This document shows, piece after piece, positions 35,983 to 43,750 of a stretch of DNA of 57,335 nt. How positions within the stretch are numbered: position 1 is the stretch's first letter; every line of letters begins with the position of its first letter. The notes under the pieces were generated by a model. The model saw only the letters and a program-made list of their open reading frames with translations. It did not search any database and was not told the DNA's origin. Source of the DNA: an uncultured Sulfurovum sp. (GTDB lineage: Bacteria; Campylobacterota; Campylobacteria; Campylobacterales; Sulfurovaceae); contig CAJXJN010000012.1 in NCBI GenBank assembly GCA_913055205.1, positions 1-57,335 on the forward strand, in the 5' to 3' direction. The position numbers and the translations under genes were made by a program.

Positions 35983-37215
35983 ATGAAAAAGAGTTTATTA
36001 CTATCAATAGTGGCATCAACAATGATTATGGCAGGTGGGGATATCGTTCCTGTGGAACCAGTAGTAGAAGCAGCATCAGAAGTAAATACAGGAAGTTTTG
36101 GAGATGCTCTTAAAAATGGTAAATTTACAGCGAATATGAGATTGTTCTATATGAATAGAAGCTTTGATGTAGCAGGTACACCGGATGCAGAAGCATTGAC
36201 TGCAGGTGGGATTGTTAAGTATGAAAGTGGTGACTACTATGGATTCAAATTTGGTTTTGCATACTATGGAAGCCATAAAGTAGGAGATTTCTTTGATAGA
36301 ACAGATGGAATTGGTACAAGCCTTTTACAATCAAACGGTGATGATATCGCATTCCTGGGAGAAGCATATTTACAATATGATATGAGTAATACTATGTTTA
36401 AAATAGGTCGTCAAAGACTTTCTACCCCACTCATGCAGGATCATGATCTTAGACTTTTGCCATCTACGTATGAGGCAGCTATTGTACGCAATAAAGATAT
36501 CCCAGATACCATGGTAGAAGTAGGATATGTGAAGCGTTATAGTGGATTTGTGTCTAAATTAAGTGATTTTGATGATATAGATTCTAAATGGGGTAAAGAT
36601 GGTCTTGGATATATTTATCTTAAAAATAAGAGTATTGAGAACCTGACATTGAGAGCCCAATATATTAAATCACTTTCAGATACGGCTGCTGACGGTACTC
36701 CTATCGATGTGGAAGATTATAGATATTTTGATCTAAAGTATAACTTGCCATTTGGTGATAAAACATATGTTAAGGCACAGTATGGAGGAAATGCATATGC
36801 GAATGCAGATGACTCTACACTGGTTGGAGCAAAAATAGGAACAACGTTATTTGATATGGTTGATGTCGCTGTCCTTTATGATCAAATTTCAGATAACTCA
36901 TTTAAAGCAGTTGAATCAGGACCTATGTACTCTGACTGGCAACAAGGATACAGTAACTATGAAGCAAGTACAGCATTTGGTGGACAGTTAGTCGTAAGAC
37001 CACTTGATGGACTTAGTTTAAAATTCGGTTATGTTGATGTAAGTGCAGATGAAGGTAATGTGAGAGATGATTTTTCAGAATTTAACTTTGATGGAAAATA
37101 TACCATTAATGACTATTCTAAAATCAGAGTAAGATACTCTATTAAAGATCAAACAGATACTTCAGACAGAGAAGACAGAGATGACTTCAGAATTATTTAC
37201 TATATGAACTTTTAA
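35983..37215 (+). CDS. OprD-like outer-membrane porin
   Basis: This 410-residue protein has a signal peptide (KKSLLLSIVASTMIMAGG) and a beta-barrel pattern. The conserved NMRLFYMNRS near residue 47 and the block KIGRQRLSTPLMQDHDLRL resemble the Campylobacterota OprD-type porins. The C-terminus ends in FRIIYYMNF, a proper terminal strand for BAM recognition. It is 16 bp after the TRAP permease, so it likely lets the transported acid cross the outer membrane. A strong terminator follows. Confidence 0.82.
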   Translation: MKKSLLLSIVASTMIMAGGDIVPVEPVVEAASEVNTGSFGDALKNGKFTANMRLFYMNRSFDVAGTPDAEALTAGGIVKYESGDYYGFKFGFAYYGSHKVGDFFDRTDGIGTSLLQSNGDDIAFLGEAYLQYDMSNTMFKIGRQRLSTPLMQDHDLRLLPSTYEAAIVRNKDIPDTMVEVGYVKRYSGFVSKLSDFDDIDSKWGKDGLGYIYLKNKSIENLTLRAQYIKSLSDTAADGTPIDVEDYRYFDLKYNLPFGDKTYVKAQYGGNAYANADDSTLVGAKIGTTLFDMVDVAVLYDQISDNSFKAVESGPMYSDWQQGYSNYEASTAFGGQLVVRPLDGLSLKFGYVDVSADEGNVRDDFSEFNFDGKYTINDYSKIRVRYSIKDQTDTSDREDRDDFRIIYYMNF

Positions 37216-37221
37216 AACATA

Positions 37222-37248
37222 AGCATCAAGAGCTGTGCTCTTGATGCT
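37222..37248 (+). terminator. Rho-independent terminator after the porin gene
   Basis: AGCATCAAGAGC / GCTCTTGATGCT is a perfect 12-bp stem with the loop TGT, followed by GTTCTTT, just after the porin stop. Confidence 0.85.
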
Positions 37249-37256
37249 GTTCTTTA

Positions 37257-37304
37257 ATGTATTTTCAGTGAACCTATGCCTTGGTGGGTTTACTGAAAAT
37301 ACAT
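37257..37304. promoter_or_regulatory. Long inverted repeat upstream of the FAH-family gene
   Basis: An 18-bp arm (37257-37274) and its partner (37287-37304) pair fully with one G-U, around a 12-nt loop. It lies right after the porin terminator and ends 15 bp before the chosen start of the next gene. It could be a second terminator or a leader hairpin. Confidence 0.5.
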
Positions 37305-37319
37305 ATGAAGGATAGGTAC

Positions 37320-37928
37320 ATGCGCACCATACAATATGAAGATGAAAATATCACTCCGTCAAAAGTGATCTGTGTTGGCAGAAATTACGTAGCACACATA
37401 GAAGAGTTAAACAATGAAACACCAGATAGCATGGTGTTGTTTAACAAACCAAATTCAGCCATTACAAACAGGCTTGAATATATACAAAAAGATTGTCGTT
37501 TTGAAGGTGAGATCTGTTTTCTTATCAAAGAGAATAAGATAGAAGGACTAGGCTTTGGACTGGACTTAACCAAAGCAGGTATACAAAATAAGATGAAAGA
37601 GAAGGGGCTTCCCTGGGAGAGGGCGAAAAGTTTCGATGGCTCTGCTGTTTTGAGTAAGTTTGTAAAGTTTAACGGCAACATAGAAACATTGGAGATGAAA
37701 TTATATGTCAATGAGGTACTTACCCAGCATGCAGACTATGATCTGATGATATATAAGCCCGATAGCATTGTAAGTGAAATAGCTTCTTTTATGAGCTTTG
37801 AAGATGGAGATATCATCATGAGCGGTACACCAAAGGGTGTAGCAACTTATAATAAAGGTGATGTTTTTGTAGGTGAAATTTATGTTGATGGAAAGTTAGT
37901 GCTAAAAGAAGAATTCATAGCACTTTAA
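37320..37928 (+). CDS. Fumarylacetoacetate hydrolase family protein
   Basis: This 202-residue enzyme has the FAH fold: CVGRNYVAHIEEL at the N-terminus, the metal-binding ENKIE-type acidic residues (EGEICFLIKE), KSFDGSAVLSKFV, and the closing SGTPKGVATYNKGDVF. The small size and the GRNYVAH block resemble FAHD1-like acylpyruvate hydrolases or oxaloacetate decarboxylases. The ATG at 37320 has the SD AAGGATAGG. It lies just downstream of the TRAP/porin set, so it may act on the acid brought in. A longer frame from 37281 adds residues that overlap the hairpin and is unlikely. Confidence 0.8.
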   Translation: MRTIQYEDENITPSKVICVGRNYVAHIEELNNETPDSMVLFNKPNSAITNRLEYIQKDCRFEGEICFLIKENKIEGLGFGLDLTKAGIQNKMKEKGLPWERAKSFDGSAVLSKFVKFNGNIETLEMKLYVNEVLTQHADYDLMIYKPDSIVSEIASFMSFEDGDIIMSGTPKGVATYNKGDVFVGEIYVDGKLVLKEEFIAL

Positions 37929-38184
37929 TATTCAAAACAAAATCTATCACCTTCTTATCTGACATTTCACAAGGTTTGAGCATTCCGCCTTTTATGGTGG
38001 GGTAGTAGTTACCGCTTACAATGTCATTGTTGCCCAGCTCCTCAGCGTAGACTTTAAGGAGTTTTCTTTCCAGCAGCGTCTCTTTTCTTAACAGGTATCG
38101 TTTTTCCCGGTACATAACATCATTGGCCCCGTCGGGCAGGGCTAAAAGTTTTGTGTAAAATTCTGTCTTATTCATAGGATGCAT
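37915..38184 (-). CDS. Conserved hypothetical small protein
   Basis: This protein of about 89 residues, rich in Lys, Leu and Glu (LLALPDGANDVMYREKRYLL, TLLERKLLKVYAEELGNND), ends DFVLNIKVL. Its end overlaps the FAH-family gene by 14 bp on the other strand. No motif or family is recognised. The start may be MHPMNKTEF (38184) or MNKTEF (38175). A stop-free frame with strong amphipathic pattern supports a real gene, but the evidence is modest. Confidence 0.5.
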   Translation of the reverse strand: MHPMNKTEFYTKLLALPDGANDVMYREKRYLLRKETLLERKLLKVYAEELGNNDIVSGNYYPTIKGGMLKPCEMSDKKVIDFVLNIKVL

Positions 38185-38237
38185 TTTACCCAAATATGCT
38201 ACACTTCCACAAAAATAACAAGAGCTGAGGGTTCTGA

Positions 38238-39134
38238 TTGAAAAAAATGATTAAAAATATGGATAGGGGTATCCTTTTCATGCTATTGGCCTCACTGAGT
38301 TTTGCTGCTATGGGTGGGTTTGCTAAAGTAGTCAGCCAAGTACTGCCACCTGTGGAAGTAACATTTTTTCGAAATATCTTTGGGGTTCTGCTTGTAGGGA
38401 TCGCTATCTATAAAGTACCATTGAAACAGGCAGGAGGGAAACCTTTCTTACTTCTGTTTCGAGGTTCAATGGGTTTTGCAGCACTCTTGGCATATTTTTA
38501 CATCATGGCACATATTCCTTTGGGAGAAGCCGTAACTTACAATAAAACCTCTCCTATATTTGTGGCTATCTTCGCTTATATTTTTTTACGTGAAAAGTTA
38601 AGACCTTCTGCTCTTTTTGCCATTATCCTGGGTTTTGTAGGTATTGTGCTTGTGGCTCAGCCTCAGGGAGGTAGTTTTGACAAGTATGACATACTGGGTA
38701 TATTCTCCGGTATTGGTGCGGCTTTGGCGTATACTTCTATCCGTGAGCTTAGCAAATATTATGATACCCGTGCCATTGTAATGTCATTTATGGGAGTAGG
38801 TACGGTTGCACCTCTTTTTTTGATGCTTATTACTCCTTATGTCAATGTATCAGATGATTTTGACTGGATGTTTTCCAAATTCGTGATGCCACAGGGAGTA
38901 CAATGGGGGTATGTTACCGCAGTAGGTGTTTTTGCCACGATCTCCCAACTGCTGATGACAAAGGCATATGAACTTACAAAAGCAGGTATTGTTGGTACGA
39001 TTAGTTACAGCAATATTGTCTTTGCAGTCATCATAGGTGTGCTGCTGGGAGACCCTATACCGGACTTTTGGACAGTTTTGGGTATAATCTTAGTTATTGT
39101 CTCAGGGCTTATGGTAGCTCTAGCTAAAAAATAA
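38238..39134 (+). CDS. EamA/DMT-family transporter
   Basis: This 298-residue inner-membrane protein has ten hydrophobic segments in two EamA repeats (one starting GILFMLLASLSFAAMGGFA, the other around DILGIFSGIGAALAYTSI). The ETTF-type block VEVTFFRNIFGVLLVG and the SPIFVAIFAYIFLREKL block are typical. These transporters export metabolites or drugs; the substrate is not readable. The chosen start is TTG 38238 with the SD GAGG 7 nt upstream; ATG 38247 (MIKNMDRGILF) is the alternative. kdsA follows, with the structured repeat in between. Confidence 0.8.
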   Translation: MKKMIKNMDRGILFMLLASLSFAAMGGFAKVVSQVLPPVEVTFFRNIFGVLLVGIAIYKVPLKQAGGKPFLLLFRGSMGFAALLAYFYIMAHIPLGEAVTYNKTSPIFVAIFAYIFLREKLRPSALFAIILGFVGIVLVAQPQGGSFDKYDILGIFSGIGAALAYTSIRELSKYYDTRAIVMSFMGVGTVAPLFLMLITPYVNVSDDFDWMFSKFVMPQGVQWGYVTAVGVFATISQLLMTKAYELTKAGIVGTISYSNIVFAVIIGVLLGDPIPDFWTVLGIILVIVSGLMVALAKK

Positions 39135-39146
39135 ATGACTATGTAA

Positions 39147-39226
39147 AATCGCATGAGTGCGATGAGCCGACTGCTGAAGTGAACTCAGCGTTAGCGCAGT
39201 AATTTGGGCTTTGCCCAAGTTGCGTC
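39147..39226 (+). repeat. Structured leader repeat, kdsA 5' region
   Basis: This 80-nt element aligns with the element in front of ftsH. It folds as ATCGCA-TGAG-TGCGAT, the core GATGAGCC / ACTGCTGAAG, a GCG/CGC mini-hairpin, and a terminal AATTTGGGC-UUU-GCCCAAGTT stem. It ends 17 nt before the kdsA start. Two copies lie at 7263-7443 on the other strand. Confidence 0.65.
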
Positions 39227-39243
39227 ATATTAAAAGGAAAGAT

Positions 39244-40044
39244 GTGATACTAATAGCAGGACCATGTGTACTGGAGAGTAGAGATAATGTGATGAGGATC
39301 GCAGAATCTCTGAACAAATACCACGAGGATTGTACCAAAGACTTTTATTTCAAAGCGAGTTTTGATAAAGCAAACCGTACAAGTTTGGATAGTTTTAGAG
39401 GACCGGGTTTGGAAGAAGGTCTTAAAATGCTTCAAGAGGTCAAAGAGCAGTTTGGCTATAAAATACTTACAGATGTGCATGATTATACTCAACCGGCAGC
39501 AGTAGCTGAGGTAGCAGATGTACTTCAGATACCTGCCTTTTTGTCCCGTCAGACAGACTTACTTGTCGCAGCAGCAAAAACAGCTGCAACAGTGAACATC
39601 AAAAAAGGGCAGTTTTTGGCACCTGCTGCGATGGAGCACTCTGTAGCTAAAGTACTTAAAACCAGAGGGTTCTACGGTGACATTACCTATGAAAATTCGA
39701 AGAAGTATAACGTATGGCTCACAGAGAGAGGTTCAAGTTTTGGGTATGGGAACCTTGTTGTCGATATGCGTGGACTCAAAATCATGCGTGAGTTTGCCCC
39801 GGTTATATTTGATGCAACACACTCTGTACAGATGCCTGCATCCGGTGGAGCCAGCTCAGGTGGAGACAGTTCATTCGTACCGTATCTTTCACGTGCAGCA
39901 GCAGCAGTAGGTGTGGACGGTTTCTTTTTTGAAACACATTTTGACCCGAGTATCGCTTTAAGTGATGGGCCAAATATGATAGAGTTAAACAAACTTGATG
40001 CATTGATTAAACAAATCGATGCGATCAGAATGATAGTCGAATAA
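39244..40044 (+). CDS. kdsA: 3-deoxy-8-phosphooctulonate synthase
   Basis: KdsA joins arabinose-5-phosphate and PEP to make KDO-8-P, precursor of the LOS inner core. I chose GTG 39244 ([14 protein letters not shown], 266 residues) because AGGA is 5 nt upstream and Campylobacter KdsA begins the same way; the longer frame starts inside the structured repeat. [23 protein letters not shown], the [11 protein letters not shown] block and [14 protein letters not shown] are family signatures. The first gene of the kdsA-ribH-nusB cluster. Confidence 0.94.
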   Translation: MILIAGPCVLESRDNVMRIAESLNKYHEDCTKDFYFKASFDKANRTSLDSFRGPGLEEGLKMLQEVKEQFGYKILTDVHDYTQPAAVAEVADVLQIPAFLSRQTDLLVAAAKTAATVNIKKGQFLAPAAMEHSVAKVLKTRGFYGDITYENSKKYNVWLTERGSSFGYGNLVVDMRGLKIMREFAPVIFDATHSVQMPASGGASSGGDSSFVPYLSRAAAAVGVDGFFFETHFDPSIALSDGPNMIELNKLDALIKQIDAIRMIVE

Positions 40045-40063
40045 TTAAAAGTAAAGGATCAGA

Positions 40064-40531
40064 ATGAAAATAGTAGAAGGGCAACTCACAGTAGATAAGA
40101 GTAAAAAAGTAGCGATCATCAATGCAAGATTTAACCACTTCATCACAGACAGACTCGTAGAAGGTGCACAAGATGTATATGCCAGACATGGTGGAAATGT
40201 AGATGATCTGGATCTTATTTTGGTACCGGGTGCATTTGAGATCCCATTTGCACTGGACAAAGCACTCGCTTCTGGTAAATATGATGCAGTATGTTGTTTA
40301 GGTGCAGTGATCAGAGGTGCGACACCTCACTTTGACTATGTGTCGGCAGAAGCAACAAAAGGTGTAGCATCAGTAACACTTAAACATGGTAAACCGACAA
40401 CCTTTGGTGTACTTACTGTAGACAGCATTGAACAAGCTATAGAGAGAGCAGGTACAAAAGCTGGTAATAAAGGTGCTGAAGCGATGGTAGGACTCATCGA
40501 ACTTGTTAACCTGTACAGTGAATTGGATTGA
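40064..40531 (+). CDS. ribH: 6,7-dimethyl-8-ribityllumazine synthase
   Basis: RibH makes the riboflavin precursor lumazine from a ribityl-aminouracil and dihydroxybutanone phosphate and assembles into capsids. 155 residues; the ARFNHFITD block, [28 protein letters not shown] (with the catalytic His) and [24 protein letters not shown] are present. SD AAAGGATCAGA. It lies 19 bp after kdsA. Confidence 0.96.
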   Translation: MKIVEGQLTVDKSKKVAIINARFNHFITDRLVEGAQDVYARHGGNVDDLDLILVPGAFEIPFALDKALASGKYDAVCCLGAVIRGATPHFDYVSAEATKGVASVTLKHGKPTTFGVLTVDSIEQAIERAGTKAGNKGAEAMVGLIELVNLYSELD

Positions 40532-40547
40532 TGGTCATCGGGAATGC

Positions 40548-40653
40548 GGGCACCCATGAAGGGTGCCCCCTACACATGGGGTTTAATGTAAAGGGCGCCT
40601 CTAATAATAGGTGCCCTAAAAAATAATGTAGGGGCGATCCCTTGTGGTCGCCC
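40548..40653. repeat. REP-like repeats between ribH and nusB
   Basis: Three related palindromic units occupy the ribH-nusB gap: 40548-40573 (-), a shorter variant at about 40588-40616 (+), and 40628-40653 (+, GTAGGGGCGATCCCTTGTGG). They match the units at 2656-2726 and 41078-41144. Confidence 0.7.
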
Positions 40654-40675
40654 AAGCAATGCAAGAAAGGTAAAT

Positions 40676-41068
40676 ATGGCAACACGACATCAGGCACGTA
40701 CGGCAGTAGTAGGTTTGCTTTACGCTTACGATCTCGGCAATAAGAATATCGCGAAATTCTCCGACGAGATCCTCGAAGAGGACAAAATACGCAACAAGCA
40801 GAGAGATTTTTCTCATTCACTTTTTGATGGTACCATTGCAAATCTTAAGATGATCGATGAAGAGGTGCAGAAACATCTCAAAGATTGGGACTATGATGCT
40901 ATCGGTAAGGTAGAAAAAGCGATCATGAGACTGGGTGCTTATGAGATACTTGTAGCTAAAACCGATAGAGCGATCATCATCAATGAAGCGGTAGAATTGG
41001 CTAAAGAGTTGGCAGATGAGAAGTCACCGAAATTTATCAATGGTGTACTTGACGCTATCGGGAAATAA
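40676..41068 (+). CDS. nusB: Transcription antitermination factor NusB
   Basis: NusB binds boxA RNA with S10 (NusE) to suppress Rho-dependent termination in rRNA transcription. The 130-residue, all-helical protein opens with ATRHQARTAVVGLLYAYD and ends EKSPKFINGVLDAI, both hallmarks. SD GAAAGGTAA. The order kdsA-ribH-nusB is conserved in Campylobacterota; here REP units have been inserted on both sides of it. Confidence 0.95.
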   Translation: MATRHQARTAVVGLLYAYDLGNKNIAKFSDEILEEDKIRNKQRDFSHSLFDGTIANLKMIDEEVQKHLKDWDYDAIGKVEKAIMRLGAYEILVAKTDRAIIINEAVELAKELADEKSPKFINGVLDAIGK

Positions 41069-41077
41069 TCTATTTGA

Positions 41078-41144
41078 GGGTACCCACAAGGGGCACCCCT
41101 ACAGAATTTGAAATAAATGTAGGGGCAATCCCTTGTGGTTGCCC
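41078..41144. repeat. REP-like pair between nusB and mqnC
   Basis: Two inverted copies lie at 41078-41102 (-) and 41119-41144 (+). The second covers the start of a longer mqnC reading frame, which supports starting mqnC at 41162. Confidence 0.7.
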
Positions 41145-41161
41145 ATGATATAGGATTAAAA

Positions 41162-42223
41162 ATGACAACAACCATGCAAAAGCGAATGACTATTGATGAA
41201 GCTGTAGAGCTCATCGAAAATGCTGATCTTAAAACTTTAGGGAAAATGGCACTTGCACGTAAAAAAGAGATGCATCCCAAAGGGGTAACCACGTTTGTAG
41301 TCGATAGAAATATCAACTATACAAACATCTGCTGGGTGGACTGCAAGTTTTGTGCTTTTTATACCCATGAGAAAAAAGAAGATGCGTATATCTTAACGTT
41401 TGAAGAGATAGACCGGAAGATAGATGAACTTTTAGCTATCGGTGGGACGCAGATACTTTTTCAAGGTGGAGTGCATCCCAAACTTGAGATAGAGTGGTAT
41501 GAAGATCTCGTAGAGCATATCCACCAGAAGTATCCTCAAGTAACAATCCATGGGTTTTCTGCCATAGAGATAGACTATATCGCACAGCGTTCTAAAATCA
41601 GTATCAAAGAGGTGTTGGCACGGCTTAAAGACAAAGGGCTCAGTTCCATCCCCGGAGCAGGAGCAGAGATACTTTCTGACAGGGTCAGAGATATTATCGC
41701 ACCTAAAAAGCTGGATAAAGATACATGGCTGGAGGTACATAGGGAAGCACATAAACTGGGTATCAAGTCGACAGCAACCATGATGTACGGAACGGTAGAG
41801 ACCACACGTGAGATTGTTGAACATTTTAACTTAGTACGACAGTTGCAAGATGAGACAGGCGGTTTTAGAGCTTTCATTATGTGGTCATATCAGAGTGACA
41901 ACACGCAACTTAAAAGAGAGTTGCCGACTATTACTAAAACCACTTCAAATCAATATCTAAGATACCTGGCCGTAGCCAGACTTTTTTTGGATAATATACC
42001 TAATATCCAGAGTTCATGGGTCACTCAGGGAAGTTACATCGGTCAGATGGCACTTTTGTTTGGTGCAAATGATCTGGGTTCTACAATGATGGAAGAGAAT
42101 GTTGTCTCCGCTGCCGGGGCTAAAAATGAGATGAACCAGGATGAGATGATACGCCTCATTAAAGATATTGGTGAGAATCCTGCGAAGCGTAACACGGCGT
42201 ATGAGATTTTAGAGAGATTTTAG
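41162..42223 (+). CDS. mqnC: Cyclic dehypoxanthine futalosine synthase (menaquinone, futalosine route)
   Basis: MqnC is a radical-SAM enzyme that cyclises dehypoxanthine futalosine on the way to menaquinone. The 353 residues hold the 4Fe-4S motif C-x3-C-x2-C as CWVDCKFCAFY (around residue 57), LAIGGTQILFQGGVHP, HGFSAIEIDYI and SIPGAGAEILSDRVR, all typical of MqnC rather than MqnE. ATG 41162 (MTTTMQKRMTIDEA) follows TAGGATT. Menaquinone by this route fits Campylobacterota. It sits where pyrF is found in Campylobacter. Confidence 0.9.
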   Translation: MTTTMQKRMTIDEAVELIENADLKTLGKMALARKKEMHPKGVTTFVVDRNINYTNICWVDCKFCAFYTHEKKEDAYILTFEEIDRKIDELLAIGGTQILFQGGVHPKLEIEWYEDLVEHIHQKYPQVTIHGFSAIEIDYIAQRSKISIKEVLARLKDKGLSSIPGAGAEILSDRVRDIIAPKKLDKDTWLEVHREAHKLGIKSTATMMYGTVETTREIVEHFNLVRQLQDETGGFRAFIMWSYQSDNTQLKRELPTITKTTSNQYLRYLAVARLFLDNIPNIQSSWVTQGSYIGQMALLFGANDLGSTMMEENVVSAAGAKNEMNQDEMIRLIKDIGENPAKRNTAYEILERF

Positions 42224-42240
42224 AGGTTTTGTCATTCTTA

Positions 42241-42370
42241 TTCTCGTTCCATCTCTCCGTAGATGGAATGCATATACTACGTTATTGTGGATAGGAAGTT
42301 TATGAGCTGTAAGGGCACTTACTCCCTTCGGTCAGGGCGCATTCCAACTTGAGAGAGGATGGAACGAGAG
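42241..42370. repeat. MITE-like inverted repeat element
   Basis: Imperfect ~31-bp terminal inverted arms at 42241-42271 and 42339-42370 (shared cores TCTCGTTCCATC and TGGAATGC) enclose ~67 bp with no ORF. The element lies between mqnC and the M16 gene and ends 15 bp before the latter's start, so it probably supplies part of its leader. No transposase homology or clear target duplication was seen. Confidence 0.5.
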
Positions 42371-42385
42371 TGTAAAGGTTTTTAT

Positions 42386-43672
42386 ATGAAAAAAGTATTT
42401 ATTTTATTAGTACTATTGCAAGGATTATTGATGGCTGAAATGGTAAAAGAGATCAAAGTGAAGGATACGTCAGTTCCTGTAGTATTTGAAACAGGAAACT
42501 TTGTTCCGATCATCTCTATTCAACTGGTATTTAAAAATGCAGGGCATTTGAGTAACACAAAAGACGGTTTGGCAGACATGTCTGCAAAGCTGCTTAACGA
42601 GGGTACAGCAAAAGAGGGAAGTGTAGGGTTTGCGACAAAACTTGATGCCCATGCAGTAGATCTGGCTGCACATGCAGGGCGTGAGACTTTTATGATAGAA
42701 GTTTCAGCACTTAAAAGTGAGTTTCCTTATGCTGTAGAGCGTCTGAAAGAGTTGTTGAAAGATCCTAACTATACGAAAGAAGCAGCAGAACAGGTGAAAC
42801 GTCAGAAAATCGGTTGGCTGACACAAAAAAAGAGTGATTTTGACTATATTGCAGCCAGTAAATTAAGAGAAATTCTTTTTAAAGGTACGGCATTGGCAAA
42901 GCCTTATAACGGGACACTTGAAAGTGTAAAAAGTATCTCTCTTGACGATATGAAACAGTTTATTCATTCACACTTGGGTTATAACAATGTAATTGGTGTT
43001 GTAGGAGGAGATATCTCTTTTGAAGAAGCACAAAAATACCTGGATGAGGTACTTACCCTTCTTCCTAAAGTGAAGACAAAATCCATAGAAACCATCAAAG
43101 CATCAGATAAAAAAGAGACAGTACTGATAGATGAAGATACACAACAGGCATATATTTACTTTGGGGCACCATTTGACTACTCGTATAAAGCAAAAGATCA
43201 GTACAAAGCGAAAATAGCAGAGTACTTACTTGGCGGTGCAGGGTTTGGATCACGTCTGATGGAAGAGATACGCGTAAAAAGAGGATTGACATATGGTGCA
43301 TATTGTGCACTTAGACGTACGAAGTCAGCCTCTTATCTCAGCGGGTATCTTCAAACCAAACTTAGCACACAGGAGGAAGCTAAAAACCTTGTGCAGAAAG
43401 TGGTAGATGATTTTGTAAGCAAAGGAATCACACAAAAAGAACTTGATGACACAAAAAAGTTTTTATTGGGGTCCGAACCGCTTCGTACCGAAACACTCTC
43501 TCAAAGACTTTACCGTGCCTATAATGAATACTATTATGGTAGACCATTGGGGTTCTCCAGAGAGCAGTTAAAGAAAATAGAAACAGTAACACTTGATGAG
43601 ATGAATGCTTTCATTACATCACATAAAGAGTTGTCAAATCTCTCCTTTAGTATCGTTACCAAAAAGAAATAA
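42386..43672 (+). CDS. M16-family peptidase-like protein, apparently non-catalytic
   Basis: This 428-residue protein has a signal peptide (KKVFILLVLLQGLLMA) and then two M16 (pitrilysin-like) halves. In the first half the zinc site HxxEH is absent: the corresponding stretch reads GLADMSAKLLNEGT, where active members have GLAHxxEHxxxxGT. The second half keeps RVKRGLTYGAY, the Arg/Tyr pair of the M16 C-terminal half. It therefore looks like the inactive partner or a chaperone-type M16 protein in the periplasm. ATG 42386 was preferred because the upstream in-frame Met lies in the MITE. Confidence 0.75.
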   Translation: MKKVFILLVLLQGLLMAEMVKEIKVKDTSVPVVFETGNFVPIISIQLVFKNAGHLSNTKDGLADMSAKLLNEGTAKEGSVGFATKLDAHAVDLAAHAGRETFMIEVSALKSEFPYAVERLKELLKDPNYTKEAAEQVKRQKIGWLTQKKSDFDYIAASKLREILFKGTALAKPYNGTLESVKSISLDDMKQFIHSHLGYNNVIGVVGGDISFEEAQKYLDEVLTLLPKVKTKSIETIKASDKKETVLIDEDTQQAYIYFGAPFDYSYKAKDQYKAKIAEYLLGGAGFGSRLMEEIRVKRGLTYGAYCALRRTKSASYLSGYLQTKLSTQEEAKNLVQKVVDDFVSKGITQKELDDTKKFLLGSEPLRTETLSQRLYRAYNEYYYGRPLGFSREQLKKIETVTLDEMNAFITSHKELSNLSFSIVTKKK

Positions 43673-43691
43673 TATGTCAATTTGACATATT
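43671..43691 (+). terminator. Terminator after the M16-like gene
   Basis: AATATGTC / GACATATT (8 bp, loop AATTT) begins inside the stop codon and is followed by TTTCTTTGCCTTTT. Confidence 0.65.
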
Positions 43692-43716
43692 TTTCTTTGC
43701 CTTTTAAAATCTTCAG

Positions 43717-43722
43717 TATAAT
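43717..43722 (+). promoter_or_regulatory. Probable -10 box of recG
   Basis: TATAAT lies 28 bp upstream of the chosen recG ATG and after the terminator. No -35 at the right distance. Confidence 0.4.
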
Positions 43723-43750
43723 TTACCTATCTAAGTCATAGGGAGTGTGC

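Noticed and set aside
43682-43722. TTGACA at 43682 as the -35 box of recG
   Set aside because: It is 29 bp from the TATAAT and is part of the terminator stem of the previous gene.
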